This document shows positions 51,697-62,638 of a DNA stretch of 64,000 nucleotides, one piece after another. Both the position numbers and the translations under genes were made by a program. Position 1 is the first letter of the stretch. The number at the start of each line of letters is the position of its first letter. This DNA comes from Trichomonas tenax (Eukaryota; Parabasalia; Trichomonadida; Trichomonadidae). Under the pieces are notes generated by a model. It did not search any database and had not been told where the DNA came from. It was given only the letters and a program-made list of their open reading frames with translations. The stretch lies in contig JALKBU010000039.1 of the NCBI GenBank assembly GCA_023091735.1, positions 49,971 through 113,970 of the forward strand, written 5' to 3'.

Positions 51697-54600
51697 TTAT
51701 TCTTCTTCTAAGAGCTTTCTTTGTGCGTTGACCTGTTGCTGAGGGCTGTATCTGAGAATCATTTGGTTTGTTGACTTCTTTGGTTCATGCTTATCCTTCT
51801 CATCGAGCTTCATGTTGATGTACTTGTCGACGACTTTGATCAATTTGTCTGTAGTTTCTTTGACTGTCTTAACTTAAGCCTTAAGCTCAACATCAGTACC
51901 TTTGACACCCATAACAGCCACGAGTGCAGCAATAGCACCATTGATAATCTTAGCAGCAGCAATGATCTTGTATTCGATTTCCTCATCTTTACCATTGACT
52001 AGAATATCGGCAACAATCATTAAAAGTTTGGCAGCTTCAGATATTTCGTGAGCAGCTTTGATGTAACCACGCTCGTTGTCGACTTTACCAGACTTTGCAA
52101 TAGTCTTAGATGTGATATCTCTTGAATGAGCAACGATGACTGAAGCAGCTTTGAGAATGATCTTAGAACATGCAACAACGAAGGCAGCGAGCCAGTCTGG
52201 ATTGCTGATATCCTTTGCTGTTGGAGCAGTGATCGTGGAAATATCCGTTCCACCACCTCCTGTTCCACCAGATTTGGACTTTTTTCCGCCGTCAGTGCCT
52301 GAGTCAACAGTATTGAATTTATCTTCCATGGAATTCATCTGAGCCATGAGAGCATCGACTTCACGAGCTGTAGCAACAAGATGGCGAGTGACATCATCAA
52401 GGGTTTCATCATCCTTGGAAGCAACAAATCTGCTGGCTTCATCAGATAACTTCATAACTCTGAGCATGTTGGAAATTAAGTTATCAACAGAATCCTTAAG
52501 TTCTTCATCCTAACCAGGTACACGAAGGAGACGTGATCTGATTGAGTTCTGGACGTTTGTAACATTGCTTCCCCAAGTGTAAAGAGCAGCCTGAAATGCA
52601 ACACGTGCACGTTGATCTGGTGTAGCAACAGTCATAGCGATGCCATTTTCACCGAACTTGTCTGCAACCTTTCTGAAATCGACAGTTGCAGCAACAAGAT
52701 CTTTGTTTGTAACTGCAGGAGCATCGACAGATTTCCTGAACTTTGAGATTTGTTCGATGAGATTGGAGTTTGCTTTGCCAAGATTCTCCCATGTCTAATT
52801 CAATGGTGGAGCCTTTGCTGGTGGTGCTGGAAGGATATAATCATCAGGAAGCTTGAGAGCATTGTTTGGATCTGGTGTGAGAACGTTTTGATCTGTTAAG
52901 CCTGATGATGTATTGACAAGCTTGCGAATGTCTGAAAATGCTGATGATAATTTATCTGAAATACCATCGATCGGAAATGATGTTTCACCACACTTGATGT
53001 TTGGATGTGCTTTAGAAACCGCTCCTAATGATTTCTCGAATCTTTCGATGTTTGTTGCGAAAAATCCGGTATTACCAACAGCTTTGTTCTTAACAGTCTG
53101 ACAGTTTCTTGATGTTGCAGCACTATCGTTGCCAAACTTGAAATTGAATTCACCACAGCCTTCAGGAACGATTGATGTTGAAGCGAGTTCAACAGCATAA
53201 GCAAGATCACATGCTGTATTAGCAGCACTGTTGTATAACTTGTACTGCTGTCCAATGAATTTGGAAGCTGATCCTCTTTCATTATAGTTCGGCTTTTCAA
53301 CAGTATTAAGAAGAGAATCGAAAATCTTTGTGAGATTCTTCCCTTCTATTGTCATCTTTCCTTCATTGCCTTTCTTGTCCTTCCTGGCTTTGACAGCATC
53401 ACTTGCAAAGTTAATGATACCTTCCTGAAGAGCAGCATAATCATCAACTAAGTCCTTAGCAGCTTGGCTTTCACTGATGCCTCTTAAGTTAAATCCCTGA
53501 TTACATAAAATAGCTGTATCAGCAGCAGCTTGAATACAAGAATTCAAAGCATTGTGCAAGCTCTCGTTTGTTCCCTTTCCGCATGTAATGCTGATAGCAT
53601 TAGCAAGATCTGCCTTGAACTGATCGAATTTATCATAAGCGAGATCGATGAGAGCATCCAAGTCTCTGATTCTGTCGACAGATCTGTAAAGAAGTGGAAC
53701 CAAAATGTTCAACCTGTCTGCGAAGTATTTGATTGCAGAATCAATTTCATCTTTCTTCGGATTGCCTTTGACAATCATATCGATGTATTGCTGTGTTTGC
53801 AAAGGAGATGTGCTTGGATATAAGTCATAGAATGCTTCAAGATTTCTAAGAGCTTCCAAGACATTGACGAGATCATTTGTTGAAGCTTGTTTGCCCTTTG
53901 TTCGCAATGTGTGAAGAGCTTTGATGATTCCACAAACATCGGAGTTTGTGTATTCATCTGTATCTTTAAGCTTGAGCTAGGAAAGTTCTGGGAATGCCTT
54001 AACTTGGGCAACTGTTGCAAGCATCTGCATGACGCGTTTCATGTTACCAGTATCATCCATAAACTGTGATGCTTCATCAATCAACCTCTTGTGAACTGTT
54101 TGCATAACAGGAGCAATGTTTCTGCCAAAAACATTCTCGTTCATAGCGAGAGCAACAGAGAAAGCGTTCAATGCAGGAACGAATGCCTTCATATCTGGCT
54201 TTCCAGCGTTATGTATCTTAATACATGTTGCATTGAATGCAGACATATTCTTGTCGAGATCGCCGTCACTTTTCTAAGCAAGTTTGTGATAACATTCTTG
54301 CAATCAGGAGACTTTCCTTTGTTCATCATTCTTGCGAACTCTGGAGCGAAGTTTCTCAACAAGCTACTTGGAAGGTTCTTTGCGAGTTCCTCGAACTTCT
54401 TGACTTCCTTGATGTTATCTGGCATCCTGTAGAAGATCATTGGCTGTGGTTGCGTATAAGCTGCATTGTACATATCAGAGTTTGTCTTGATGATTGATTG
54501 GATATATGGAGGCAAATGCTGAGCTTCCGGTGGATTCTTTTGCATGCAAATGTTTGTACAGATTCCATTGAAAACGTCGATACTTGATCTCAAAGGAGCT

Positions 54601-56007
54601 GAATATTTAACCAAAAATGCACCATTTTGTCCACTTGAAGCAACAACAGCATCATTCATCAACATGTATGTGAATGCAGGAGCGAAGAAGAACAGCATTG
54701 ATGCGTCGTTATTTTCAGCATTCAACTCATTATCTTTGACAAAAATTAATGCACGAGAAATGTTGGATAACAAAGAAGCCTGGAAAAAGCCTTTATCATC
54801 GAAGTTCAAAAGAGAATACATGCATTGTGCTTGAATTGGAAGTGGAGCAGCAATCTTAACAATGCATTGTGAAGCAACATGGAGAATATGATACAATGGA
54901 TGTCCAATCATTGTTTGAACAATTCTGATGAAATCATTTCCTCCTTCTGCAATATCCTGATGTTGATTGACTAACTTGTTGACATCAAGAAGATCGAAAA
55001 TAAAGTTTTGTGGTGTTGAGCTGAGAATTGTTGCAATAGAATGAACAAGAGCCTCAACTTTAACTAATTCAAGATCGAGATCCTGATTCTTACCCATAAT
55101 GAGTGACAATGAGAAATTTAAGATATCGTGGACTGATTCAGCTCTGTTGTGAACGATTGAAACAATTGATGTCTGGTAAAGATGCAGCCAAAGGCCATAA
55201 TGAGTTCCTAATGGCTGGAACTTCTTAAGGATGCCTGTGAGCTGAGCCTGCGTTGCAGCATCAGAGCTTTCATTGATTAACTTCATCAGTGATGTTGGAA
55301 TACCAGCAATCATATCGAATGTTGACTGTTGAAGGAGAACGAAATCTTTAGCTTTTGGATTGAATGTCATATTCTTCTTGATAGCAGTCATGAAGTAGTT
55401 AACTTCAGCGAGTGGCTTCTCTGGGAAGAATTGAAGGCCAGCTTCGATGATTTCGATAAGATTCTGGTTAATTTCACGACATTCTTTGTGGAATTGACGC
55501 GTGATATATGATATCTTCTGGCTCAAAGCAATCAGCAAATCTTAGCTTAATCTCGCATCAGGATAAATGGCAGCAAAGAATCTGCATGTAGAAAGAATCG
55601 TGTATGCAGCAAGTTCTTTTGAAGAAGAGCAGTTATCGAGCATAACAAGAAGCGATTAATAAGCAGCAACAGCGGATGGATTCGAATATTGATTGTTATT
55701 CGTCGTGAACTTCTCTTGATACATCGAGAGAAGGATTTTACAGATATGAATGTTCTGCTCGAATGGCTTCTTGCTGAGATAAGAAAGTGGAATTTGTGAC
55801 TGTGCTGACTCAGTCGCGTAAGGCATTCTCGAAATTATATCCTGCATCAAAGGTCTCAACGACATAACCTGGAAATAAATTTTTGTTGATAAATATCCTA
55901 AAGGATTAAGCCTCAAAAAAAGCCTTTCCATCAGCAACGAGTTCCACTGTTTTGCGCACTTTGTACTTTGCGACAACTTGAGTAAACGCGGGAAACGCTG
56001 CTTTCAT
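51697..56007 (-). pseudogene. I/LWEQ (talin/HIP1R/Sla2-type) helical protein, six in-frame stops, two frameshifts
   Basis: From ATG 56007 to TAA 51697 about 1430 codons of good helical coding sequence can be followed. In-frame stops are TAA 55656, TAA 55542, TAG 53977, TAG 52795, TAG 52510 and TAA 51874. A +1 shift lies near 55925 and a -1 shift near 54270. The C-terminus is an I/LWEQ (THATCH) actin-binding domain: WLAAFVVACSKIILKAASVI, AAHEISEAAKLLMIVADILV, KIIAAAKIINGAIAALVAVM, then TVKETTDKLIKVVDKYI. The remainder is talin/vinculin-like bundles without an ANTH or FERM domain that I can see. Glutamine fits each stop position (for example FPELS-stop-LKLKD, PPLN-stop-TWENLG). The intact ancestor linked membrane or endocytic structures to actin. 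Most likely a young pseudogene; readthrough is not excluded. Confidence 0.8.
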
Positions 56008-57129
56008 TTCGAAAAAAAACCTTTTCATGGAAAAAAACTAATGTCTCAAAATTAATCATATTTTTATATTCCCTAACAATATATCATATCATTAACAAAG
56101 TTTGAGCAAAATTTAATAACATTCGAAATCAACTTGAAATATCTCATCACTCATTCATATTTAACTTTCAGTTCTTTTTGCAATAATATAACATCAAGTT
56201 CTCTATAATATTATTAATATCCTGCAATGTGACAGTCACTATGTAAAGCTGTGGATAATTTTTTCATGATTGTGGCTGTCACATTTCATAACAACTCTTT
56301 TTTATTTGAAAAATAAGATCTTTGATATGTTTGTTTATCACATTTAGAATACCCAGATTTGCCATTTTTTACCAATTTATCGTCCCTTCGTAATTTGATA
56401 AGTTTACATCAAAAATTTTTTTTGATGTAAATTTTCGCGAGGTGCCACGGAAAAACAACCTCCTATTGCTTCTTGAGCCTTTAAGGCCTTCAACAACAAC
56501 AAATATACTACCATTCTATGCTAAAGCCGCGTCTCTAAACACAACTTTAAAAATCGATTTTTTCTATAATTTGGTGAGCTCATACGACAATTCACCATCT
56601 TGACTTTAAGAGCCTACACTGGTAGGGATAAGGATTCATCTGAGCTCAGGTTGTCAAAAAAAGTTCGTTTTTTTAGTAAACTTCTCAATAATTGCATCTC
56701 AGATCTCGACAACATCGCGTATTTGTGCAGAAATTCGATCATAGTCATAGGGTTTAACCCATGCAAACACTAACTATCCTTCAATCTTCTCTCAATTCCT
56801 TCAAAACGCCTAGAAGTTGCTCATTAAAACTCGATTATCTTTTTTCAATTTTTAATCTTTCAAACCTTTTCTACTGTCGATGTTCATGGTATACTTAAGG
56901 GTTTCAACCATGAAAAAATCAAAAAATCCGTTTATTTTTTTAAGAAAATATCTCGATTTTTTTTCAATTCTATGTATTTTTCTCAATAAACAATTAAAAC
57001 CTTCTTCCATGATGCGTACTTCATCGCTAGTCTGTTTAAATACTTTAAAACATACTTTTTCTATAAATGTTATATTTTTGCTTGATTTAACAAAATAAAC
57101 TCTTATTTATTTATCTCAAAGATCACATG

Positions 57130-57850
57130 CACATGAGGTACTATGCATTCAAACGAAGTTGAACCAATTTTTCTTGCGAAATATTGTGATTGATTTAAAA
57201 TTTTATTTTTGATGGAAAAGCTTGAAATATATAGCAGTATGGGTACAGGCAATTATGACGACACCGTCTTTGTACGTAAATTCACATATTTTAACAGATA
57301 AAAAAAATTCATAACAAAAATTGCTAAAAACAGTTTTTATTTTTCTAAAAGAACAAAAAAGATTGTCATTTGAGGCATAAAGATCATGCATGAAAGCCAA
57401 ATGGAGAGAAATCAAATATCTTTAGCAATAAAAAAACTAAGATGCAAGAAAAATTGGGCAGAAAAATGGCAAAGAGGATACAAAAAACCAAAAAATTGCT
57501 CATAACTAAGTAAAAATGGCCGTGGAGATGATTTGGAGATATCGACTTGGCAGAAGAAAAGGCTCCTAGGAAGGCATGTATCGATGCCTCATCAGTTGTA
57601 AAAATGTGTTTATTTGTTGACAAATTTCCCAAATTTTGGAATTTGGTGAAAAGGAGCATTGTCAATGGTGGAACTAGAACAAAGGTATGTTACAACTCAA
57701 AATACCGCTGGAAAAAATAGAGTTCTGGAGACAGCAGTGCCGATTTAGCCGCAAGCAAATAATTGTTCGCAGAAAAGTGACGTCTATCATCGCGACTCCC
57801 CCTTCTTTCCTATCGTTGGTAAAAGAATGGCAAATCTGGGTAAAATTTAA
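57130..57850 (-). repeat. Dispersed repeat of about 720 bp, copy 2
   Basis: Inverted copy of 29868-30590, aligning along its whole length with scattered substitutions and small indels. Both copies lie in gene-free spacers. Confidence 0.75.
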
Positions 57851-58091
57851 AACTGTCAAAAAATTAACACCAATATTTGATATTTAGACACTACAATGTG
57901 TTGCGCTCCTATCCAAATAAAACTTTTTAGATTTATAATGGTTGAGAATTAATTTCCAAAAATTTCATGCCCATAACTGATGGGTCTGAAATGCTTTCAT
58001 CCTCTATAATTTATTCTCTAAATGTCAAACTTCTACGGAGAAATATAAAATATCGAATTAAATTAATCTCAAATTTTATTGAAATTTGTCT

Positions 58092-58190
58092 GAGTGGCAC
58101 TGCTGCAAGCCGAAATTGAATGAAATTTCGATGGGTGGCAACGTTGCAAGCCAAAGAACTCGTGAACAATTCATTGGGTGGTTCCACTTG
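58092..58190. repeat. Imperfect tandem of a 41-43 bp unit
   Basis: Units begin GAGTGGCACTGCTGCAAGCC (58093) and GGGTGGCAACGTTGCAAGCC (58134), with a third partial start GGGTGG at 58176. Confidence 0.5.
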
Positions 58191-58419
58191 AGAATCACAA
58201 TTTATACATTACGTGTCATAATCTGACACGTAAATTTATCACCTTTTCTAGAAAAGTGGACCACTCATTCAAAAATGCATTCCAACAAAAAATTAAAAAT
58301 TCAATTTTTTACTTCAAGAAATATCTAAATATAAAATAAAAATTAAGAAATAAAACTTTCCAAAAATAAAAAACTGAATTTTTTTTCTAGTTTTCTCAGT
58401 TCAACAGACACATTTATAT

Positions 58420-60540
58420 ATGGCCCAAAATTCCCTCATTGACGATTTTATGATCGGTGACGGAATGGATGATGCGTCTGGTTTGAGCGGAGACGACTTT
58501 AATCTACATAACGCATTCGGAAACGACAATTTCCTTGGCAAAGGAAGCCCACAACGCGGTGGAATGAATCAGCCGAAGTTCAGCCACGGAACGGGGTTCG
58601 ATGCATTGCCAATGGACGATTTTGACCAATTTCCAAATAATTTTCAATCTCAAAACAACAAATTTAATCTTTCTAACGAAAGTCTTGGAGATATTTTCGG
58701 AGCTTCACAAGAAACAGGCGTAAATAGATTCAATACAAGCACTCCACAAGCAAATAAAAAACAAAATTTCGGTCTTAAAACTGGATTCGACGCTATTCCG
58801 ATGGGAGACTCCGGCTTTGGTGATATCAACAAAGGATCTCTACTCGGAGGCGATTTTGGAAGCAAACTCTCAAAAACGGATAATTTTTCTGTCAATCCAC
58901 GCGAAAAATCACAGATGAAAACGAGCGTCAGCGTTGGGTTCAATCAGCCAAAGTCGAATTTTGACTCAGTTCCAATGGATAATAATAATTCAAGATTATC
59001 GTTGAATACAGAAACGCGATCAATTAACGGCTCGAAGCGTTTATTGGGCGGAAATTTACTGAATCTCAAAAATTCTCAAAACTTTAGTCAAAGCATTGAC
59101 ACAATTCCTGAACAAATTGATCAATTTCCACCATTAAATATATCACAGGTAAACAATCCACAGGGAGATCTCAACGATTTGGGTGATGATTCGCCTTTTA
59201 ATCAAGATATTCCTCAATCAGATGATTTAAAGCATCAAGTGTCTTTTCAGAACTCAGACATCGTAATGTCAGGTAACTCACCTAATGATGAATTCATTCC
59301 ACCAAGAAAAACAGTGAAAAACTTCCAGCAAGAGAAAAATCAATCAAAAATTTCACAGGATATTCCTCCAAGAGTTTCAAGTCTCAATCAACTGCAATCT
59401 GTATCAGAAAGACCTTCAGTTTCTATTGCAAAACAAACGCCAAAGATTATGCAAACACAAAATCAACCTCCTATTGCTTCTTCACCACCGCAACAAGTTC
59501 CACAGCCTCAACCTCCAGCACAAAATACACAGCAAAATTTCCAACCACAATATCAATATCAGAGTCAGCCACCAATGCAACAACAACAAGCAATGCTTCC
59601 TCGCGATCAGTTTCCTATTGAAACAGGAGTGAGAACTTCATTCGATAGAACAATATCAGCATTTAGAATGTATTTCATCAATGATTTCAAGAACATGTGT
59701 CGCGCAACGATGTCAAAAGAAGCATCACTCCCATACATCGATAACTTCACAGATGAACTCAGTACAGAAATCGCATCATTAATCGAAACTCCTGTTTCAC
59801 CACTCGATATTAACTCTCAAAGTATTTCAAGGCAAATTGCTGCTTCAATAGATGAACACACTAAACCAGTAAGTTCTTCGCTTGCTGACATTGATGCGCG
59901 CAATTCTCTTTCAGGTGAACGCCATGTATCAGAACTTAGACAATTACAAGATGATTTGGATACCCTCAAAGCAGTGTTTAAAGCTCAAAGCGATGCTGTT
60001 CTTCAAGAACTTGAAAAAGAGAGAAGATATTCTGCTCAAAGGAGAGATGCTGTTTTAACAAAGAGAAGGAACACAGAACATAGACTTCGAACACTCAGTC
60101 TTAAACAAACAGAACTAGAAACACGTAGCCGTGCGCAAGCATCAGAAAAAGAGTCAATTGAAAGAGGAGCGAAAAGCTTCGAGCATCAGAAGAAAGAATG
60201 GGAAGAAAAAGTTCTTCCTAAGATTGTCGATGATGCTGACAGTATTAGAAAAGAGATATTCGAAGAACTTAAAGCGTTAAAAAACGAACTCACAGAAGGA
60301 CCTTCAGAAGAACTACAAAGTGTCATTGAAGACTGCGTGAAAATACTTAGAAATGAAGAAGAGTTTTTGAGAACAGATATATATGACATTCAGATTGCAA
60401 CAAGATGGGTTGAAGAAAAGAAACGCGAACCTGTTCAAAAGAGGACAATGCTCGGAAAAATAAAGCGATCAACAATATTAGATCAGACACAAGAAAAATT
60501 AAGTCGTATCAAGCGTTTGAGAGATGATTCTCTTAATTAA
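58420..60540 (+). CDS. Coiled-coil protein with FDxxPM repeats, possibly FBF1-like basal-body protein
   Basis: Intact 706-residue protein. The N-terminal 250 residues are acidic, Asn/Phe/Gly-rich and hold a recurring short motif: GFDALPMDD (59-67), GFDAIPMGD (122-130), NFDSVPMDN (170-178) and a weaker SIDTIPEQI (about 225). The middle is Gln/Pro-rich. About 400-480 may be a small helical domain, and about 495-690 form a long charged coiled coil (ELRQLQDDLDTLKAVFKAQS, then KSFEHQKKEWEEKVLP). Acidic disordered N-terminus plus C-terminal coiled coil resembles Fas-binding factor 1, a transition-fibre protein of basal bodies. That is a suggestion only. The repeated motif could be a docking site for a partner. 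Confidence 0.75.
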   Translation: MAQNSLIDDFMIGDGMDDASGLSGDDFNLHNAFGNDNFLGKGSPQRGGMNQPKFSHGTGFDALPMDDFDQFPNNFQSQNNKFNLSNESLGDIFGASQETGVNRFNTSTPQANKKQNFGLKTGFDAIPMGDSGFGDINKGSLLGGDFGSKLSKTDNFSVNPREKSQMKTSVSVGFNQPKSNFDSVPMDNNNSRLSLNTETRSINGSKRLLGGNLLNLKNSQNFSQSIDTIPEQIDQFPPLNISQVNNPQGDLNDLGDDSPFNQDIPQSDDLKHQVSFQNSDIVMSGNSPNDEFIPPRKTVKNFQQEKNQSKISQDIPPRVSSLNQLQSVSERPSVSIAKQTPKIMQTQNQPPIASSPPQQVPQPQPPAQNTQQNFQPQYQYQSQPPMQQQQAMLPRDQFPIETGVRTSFDRTISAFRMYFINDFKNMCRATMSKEASLPYIDNFTDELSTEIASLIETPVSPLDINSQSISRQIAASIDEHTKPVSSSLADIDARNSLSGERHVSELRQLQDDLDTLKAVFKAQSDAVLQELEKERRYSAQRRDAVLTKRRNTEHRLRTLSLKQTELETRSRAQASEKESIERGAKSFEHQKKEWEEKVLPKIVDDADSIRKEIFEELKALKNELTEGPSEELQSVIEDCVKILRNEEEFLRTDIYDIQIATRWVEEKKREPVQKRTMLGKIKRSTILDQTQEKLSRIKRLRDDSLN

Positions 60541-60573
60541 GTTTTTTATTTGTATTTATTTTGTTATAATAAA

Positions 60574-60879
60574 TTATTTGTATGAATTTTTGAAGTATAA
60601 ATATGCTGCTATTAGAACAATAATAGCGCCTATAATTATCAAAAGACCTTTCTTTTGTTTTTGTCCATCAGAATTTTCGTAAGCTATTGTTGCACGCGCT
60701 AGAATGTCTTGCTTCAGTTGAATTTCCTTTTGTTGATAACTCCAGTCAAATGAAAGACTTCAATGGGAATATCTTCTAATAATATCACGAAATTCGAGGT
60801 CAACTTGATAGTGCAGAATTAACGTATCAACAAACAAATACGTGAGTTCTGGGCAGCATACAAGTGTTGTTTTTAGCAT
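60574..60879 (-). pseudogene. Small tail-anchored protein with one in-frame TGA
   Basis: From ATG 60879 one frame runs to TAA 60574 (101 codons), interrupted only by TGA at 60760-60762. It reads ELTYLFVDTLILHYQVDLEF, then stop, then LKQDILARATIAYENSDGQK. A basic QKQKK and a hydrophobic helix follow (GLLIIIGAIIVLIAAYLYF) with a short basic end, the layout of a tail anchor. CGA or AGA to TGA is a single change. It is not covered by any long open frame and is easily overlooked. It is convergent with the coiled-coil gene. Confidence 0.5.
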
Positions 60880-61304
60880 TTCTTTTTGTTTTTCTTTCCT
60901 TTCTCTTTCAAAGATATATAATAAAGACCATCATCGTTCATTATTTTAAAAAAGTGATTTCACGTCTTATGAAACAAAGTTACATGAAAATGAAATACGC
61001 ATCATTATTTTATGTAAAAGAATCGATGATTAATGAATTTAGATATAAGATTTGAAATTGATGTTAGAACATTTCAACTCAATAATTTGATTCGATTATA
61101 TGTGGAAATTAATTGTATTCAGTTATTATGACAATTTTATTAAAAAAGAATCTTGGATCTTAAAATTTGAGTTCAAATTTTAAATTGAAGCCTATAAATG
61201 ATGCAAGTAACTTTATTTGCTTCATTGCAAAAATGAATGACATTTTTCATAGTATTTTTATAATTTTGCGCCCATTAATACAATTATATTTTTAGTGTAT
61301 TTAA
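60880..61304. other. Intergenic, nothing recognised
   Basis: AT-rich spacer between divergent genes. A 63-codon plus-strand frame at 60864-61055 overlaps the start of the tail-anchored relic and is considered chance. Confidence 0.45.
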
Positions 61305-62582
61305 ATGTATATCCAAAATCTTTTTTTTGTGATGAATCATTCTTTATTTCATCTTCAAATTTCGATCCTTTCCAATTCTCCTTTTATTACAATCAGTCAT
61401 AATAAAATCGGATCAAATTTCAAGATTCTGAACTCTTATGCGTATAACTTCATCGGAAATTTTTTGAAATCATATTCATCGAATTTTTTCATTGATATTC
61501 ACAAAACAACTTTCAAAAACTTCCAAAATTCTTGTATACATCTCTCAAATGAAGAAAAAATCATCGAAAATCAAGTTTTTGATAAACAAAATAAATTTTC
61601 TACGGCAAACAACATTTCTAATTGTGAATTTACACATTGCAGGAATGAGCATATCAATGGATCCGCCGTTTATACTTCTCACAATTTGAATATATTAAAT
61701 TGTTTAATTTACGATTGTTTTGCATCATTTGGCGCTATATATACAGAATCCAACATAAATATTCAATATAGCACATTTAGAAAGAACGGAGCCTCATCAC
61801 AAGCTCCGGATTTAACAATTCGAACATCTTTATCAAATTCATCATTCCAATATAATACACACATAGAATCGAAGTCATTTTTGTTCGGCTCAATGTATAG
61901 AGAAGCGGATGGAAAAAATAAAATTGAAGATTCAAATTTTACAAGAACAAACTCAGAATCGTGTGTTGGAACTTTAGAAGACTCCAAAGGAGAATCCCAT
62001 TATAAATATGTAACTTTCTTTCATTGCTCTGCCGAAGCATTTAATGGATGTCATGTTCTAACGCGAAAATCATCTGCATCAGTTTTTTATTGCAATTATC
62101 TAAGAAACTCACACAAAAGTGCCGAAAAAATAACAGCAGCAGCGCTTCTTATGTATTTTAATCAAGGAGAAATGATTATTTCAAATAGTATTTTCTATTT
62201 GAACAACAGAGATCGAAGTTATACTATTAATTTTGCTTATGGAACTTTTGGTCAAATTATTGATACTTGCATCAGTGGAACATATGAAGCAGAAGTATTT
62301 TCCAATTATGAGGTCGTTCAGTCCAATGTTACTCATAAAGCATGTAAAACAGAAATACGGAAATACATAAATGAAATAGGATACGTCAAAAATCGAAAGC
62401 ATTATAAACAAATGCAACAAGCAAAATTACAAATTCTTATTGACGTTATTTTATTTTTAGTTGGCTTCACTTTATCATTTATTGTTTCTTATATTTTAGG
62501 TCGCTTGTTCCCGCGTCATCAAACAATAATGTTCTATTATATTAAGAAAATAGTTTGTAGAAATAGTTCTAATATGTTATAA
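61305..62582 (+). CDS. Pmp-like beta-helix surface protein, intact, with C-terminal membrane anchor
   Basis: 425 residues. After a moderately hydrophobic N-terminus it shows beta-helix rungs rich in Asn, Ser and Cys (ISNCEFTHCRNEHING, LNILNCLIYDCFASFGAIYT, MIISNSIFYLNNRDRSY). It ends in a clear transmembrane helix (ILIDVILFLVGFTLSFIVSYIL, split as ILIDVILFLVGF and TLSFIVSYIL, about 376-397) and a basic cytoplasmic tail of 25 residues. The family resembles chlamydial polymorphic membrane proteins and is expanded in trichomonads, where it is displayed at the surface. The N-terminal signal is weak, so the true start could be the ATG at 61332. This is the only apparently complete member among the six Pmp-like loci of the window. 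Confidence 0.75.
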   Translation: MYIQNLFFVMNHSLFHLQISILSNSPFITISHNKIGSNFKILNSYAYNFIGNFLKSYSSNFFIDIHKTTFKNFQNSCIHLSNEEKIIENQVFDKQNKFSTANNISNCEFTHCRNEHINGSAVYTSHNLNILNCLIYDCFASFGAIYTESNINIQYSTFRKNGASSQAPDLTIRTSLSNSSFQYNTHIESKSFLFGSMYREADGKNKIEDSNFTRTNSESCVGTLEDSKGESHYKYVTFFHCSAEAFNGCHVLTRKSSASVFYCNYLRNSHKSAEKITAAALLMYFNQGEMIISNSIFYLNNRDRSYTINFAYGTFGQIIDTCISGTYEAEVFSNYEVVQSNVTHKACKTEIRKYINEIGYVKNRKHYKQMQQAKLQILIDVILFLVGFTLSFIVSYILGRLFPRHQTIMFYYIKKIVCRNSSNML

Positions 62583-62638
62583 AAGTTGTTTGTTAATTTT
62601 TATATAAAATTGTTTATTATATAAACAAAAATAGAATT

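Larger units (their letters stand above)
56008..58419. other. Intergenic with dispersed repeat and small hairpins
   Basis: 2.4 kb without a gene. It contains a fragment of the dispersed repeat near 56350, a hairpin at 56403-56431 (TTTACATCA against TGATGTAAA), the full dispersed repeat at 57130-57850 and a short tandem at 58092-58190. A palindrome ACGTGTCA/TGACACGT lies at 58211-58231, about 190 bases before the next gene. The 93-codon frame at 57384-57665 lies in the repeat. Confidence 0.55.

Noticed and set aside
55925..55960. Intron at the N-terminal frame change of the I/LWEQ gene
   Set aside because: No GTAYGT donor or ACTAAC-type branch/acceptor; a single-base shift explains it better.
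14810..56007. Genome-wide reassignment of TAA/TAG to glutamine
   Set aside because: Intact genes (CARMIL-like, BEACH, M18, NAA10, coiled-coil) contain no internal TAA/TAG over thousands of codons and end at TAA or TAG followed by non-coding sequence.
8554..56007. Functional actin-cytoskeleton gene cluster (CARMIL-like, poly-proline, CLASP-like, I/LWEQ)
   Set aside because: Genes are on both strands, tens of kilobases apart and separated by relics; nothing shows shared regulation.
57384..57665. 93-codon minus-strand frame
   Set aside because: Lies within the dispersed repeat, is Phe/Leu-rich, and the sister copy at 30.2 kb has a different length and frame breaks.
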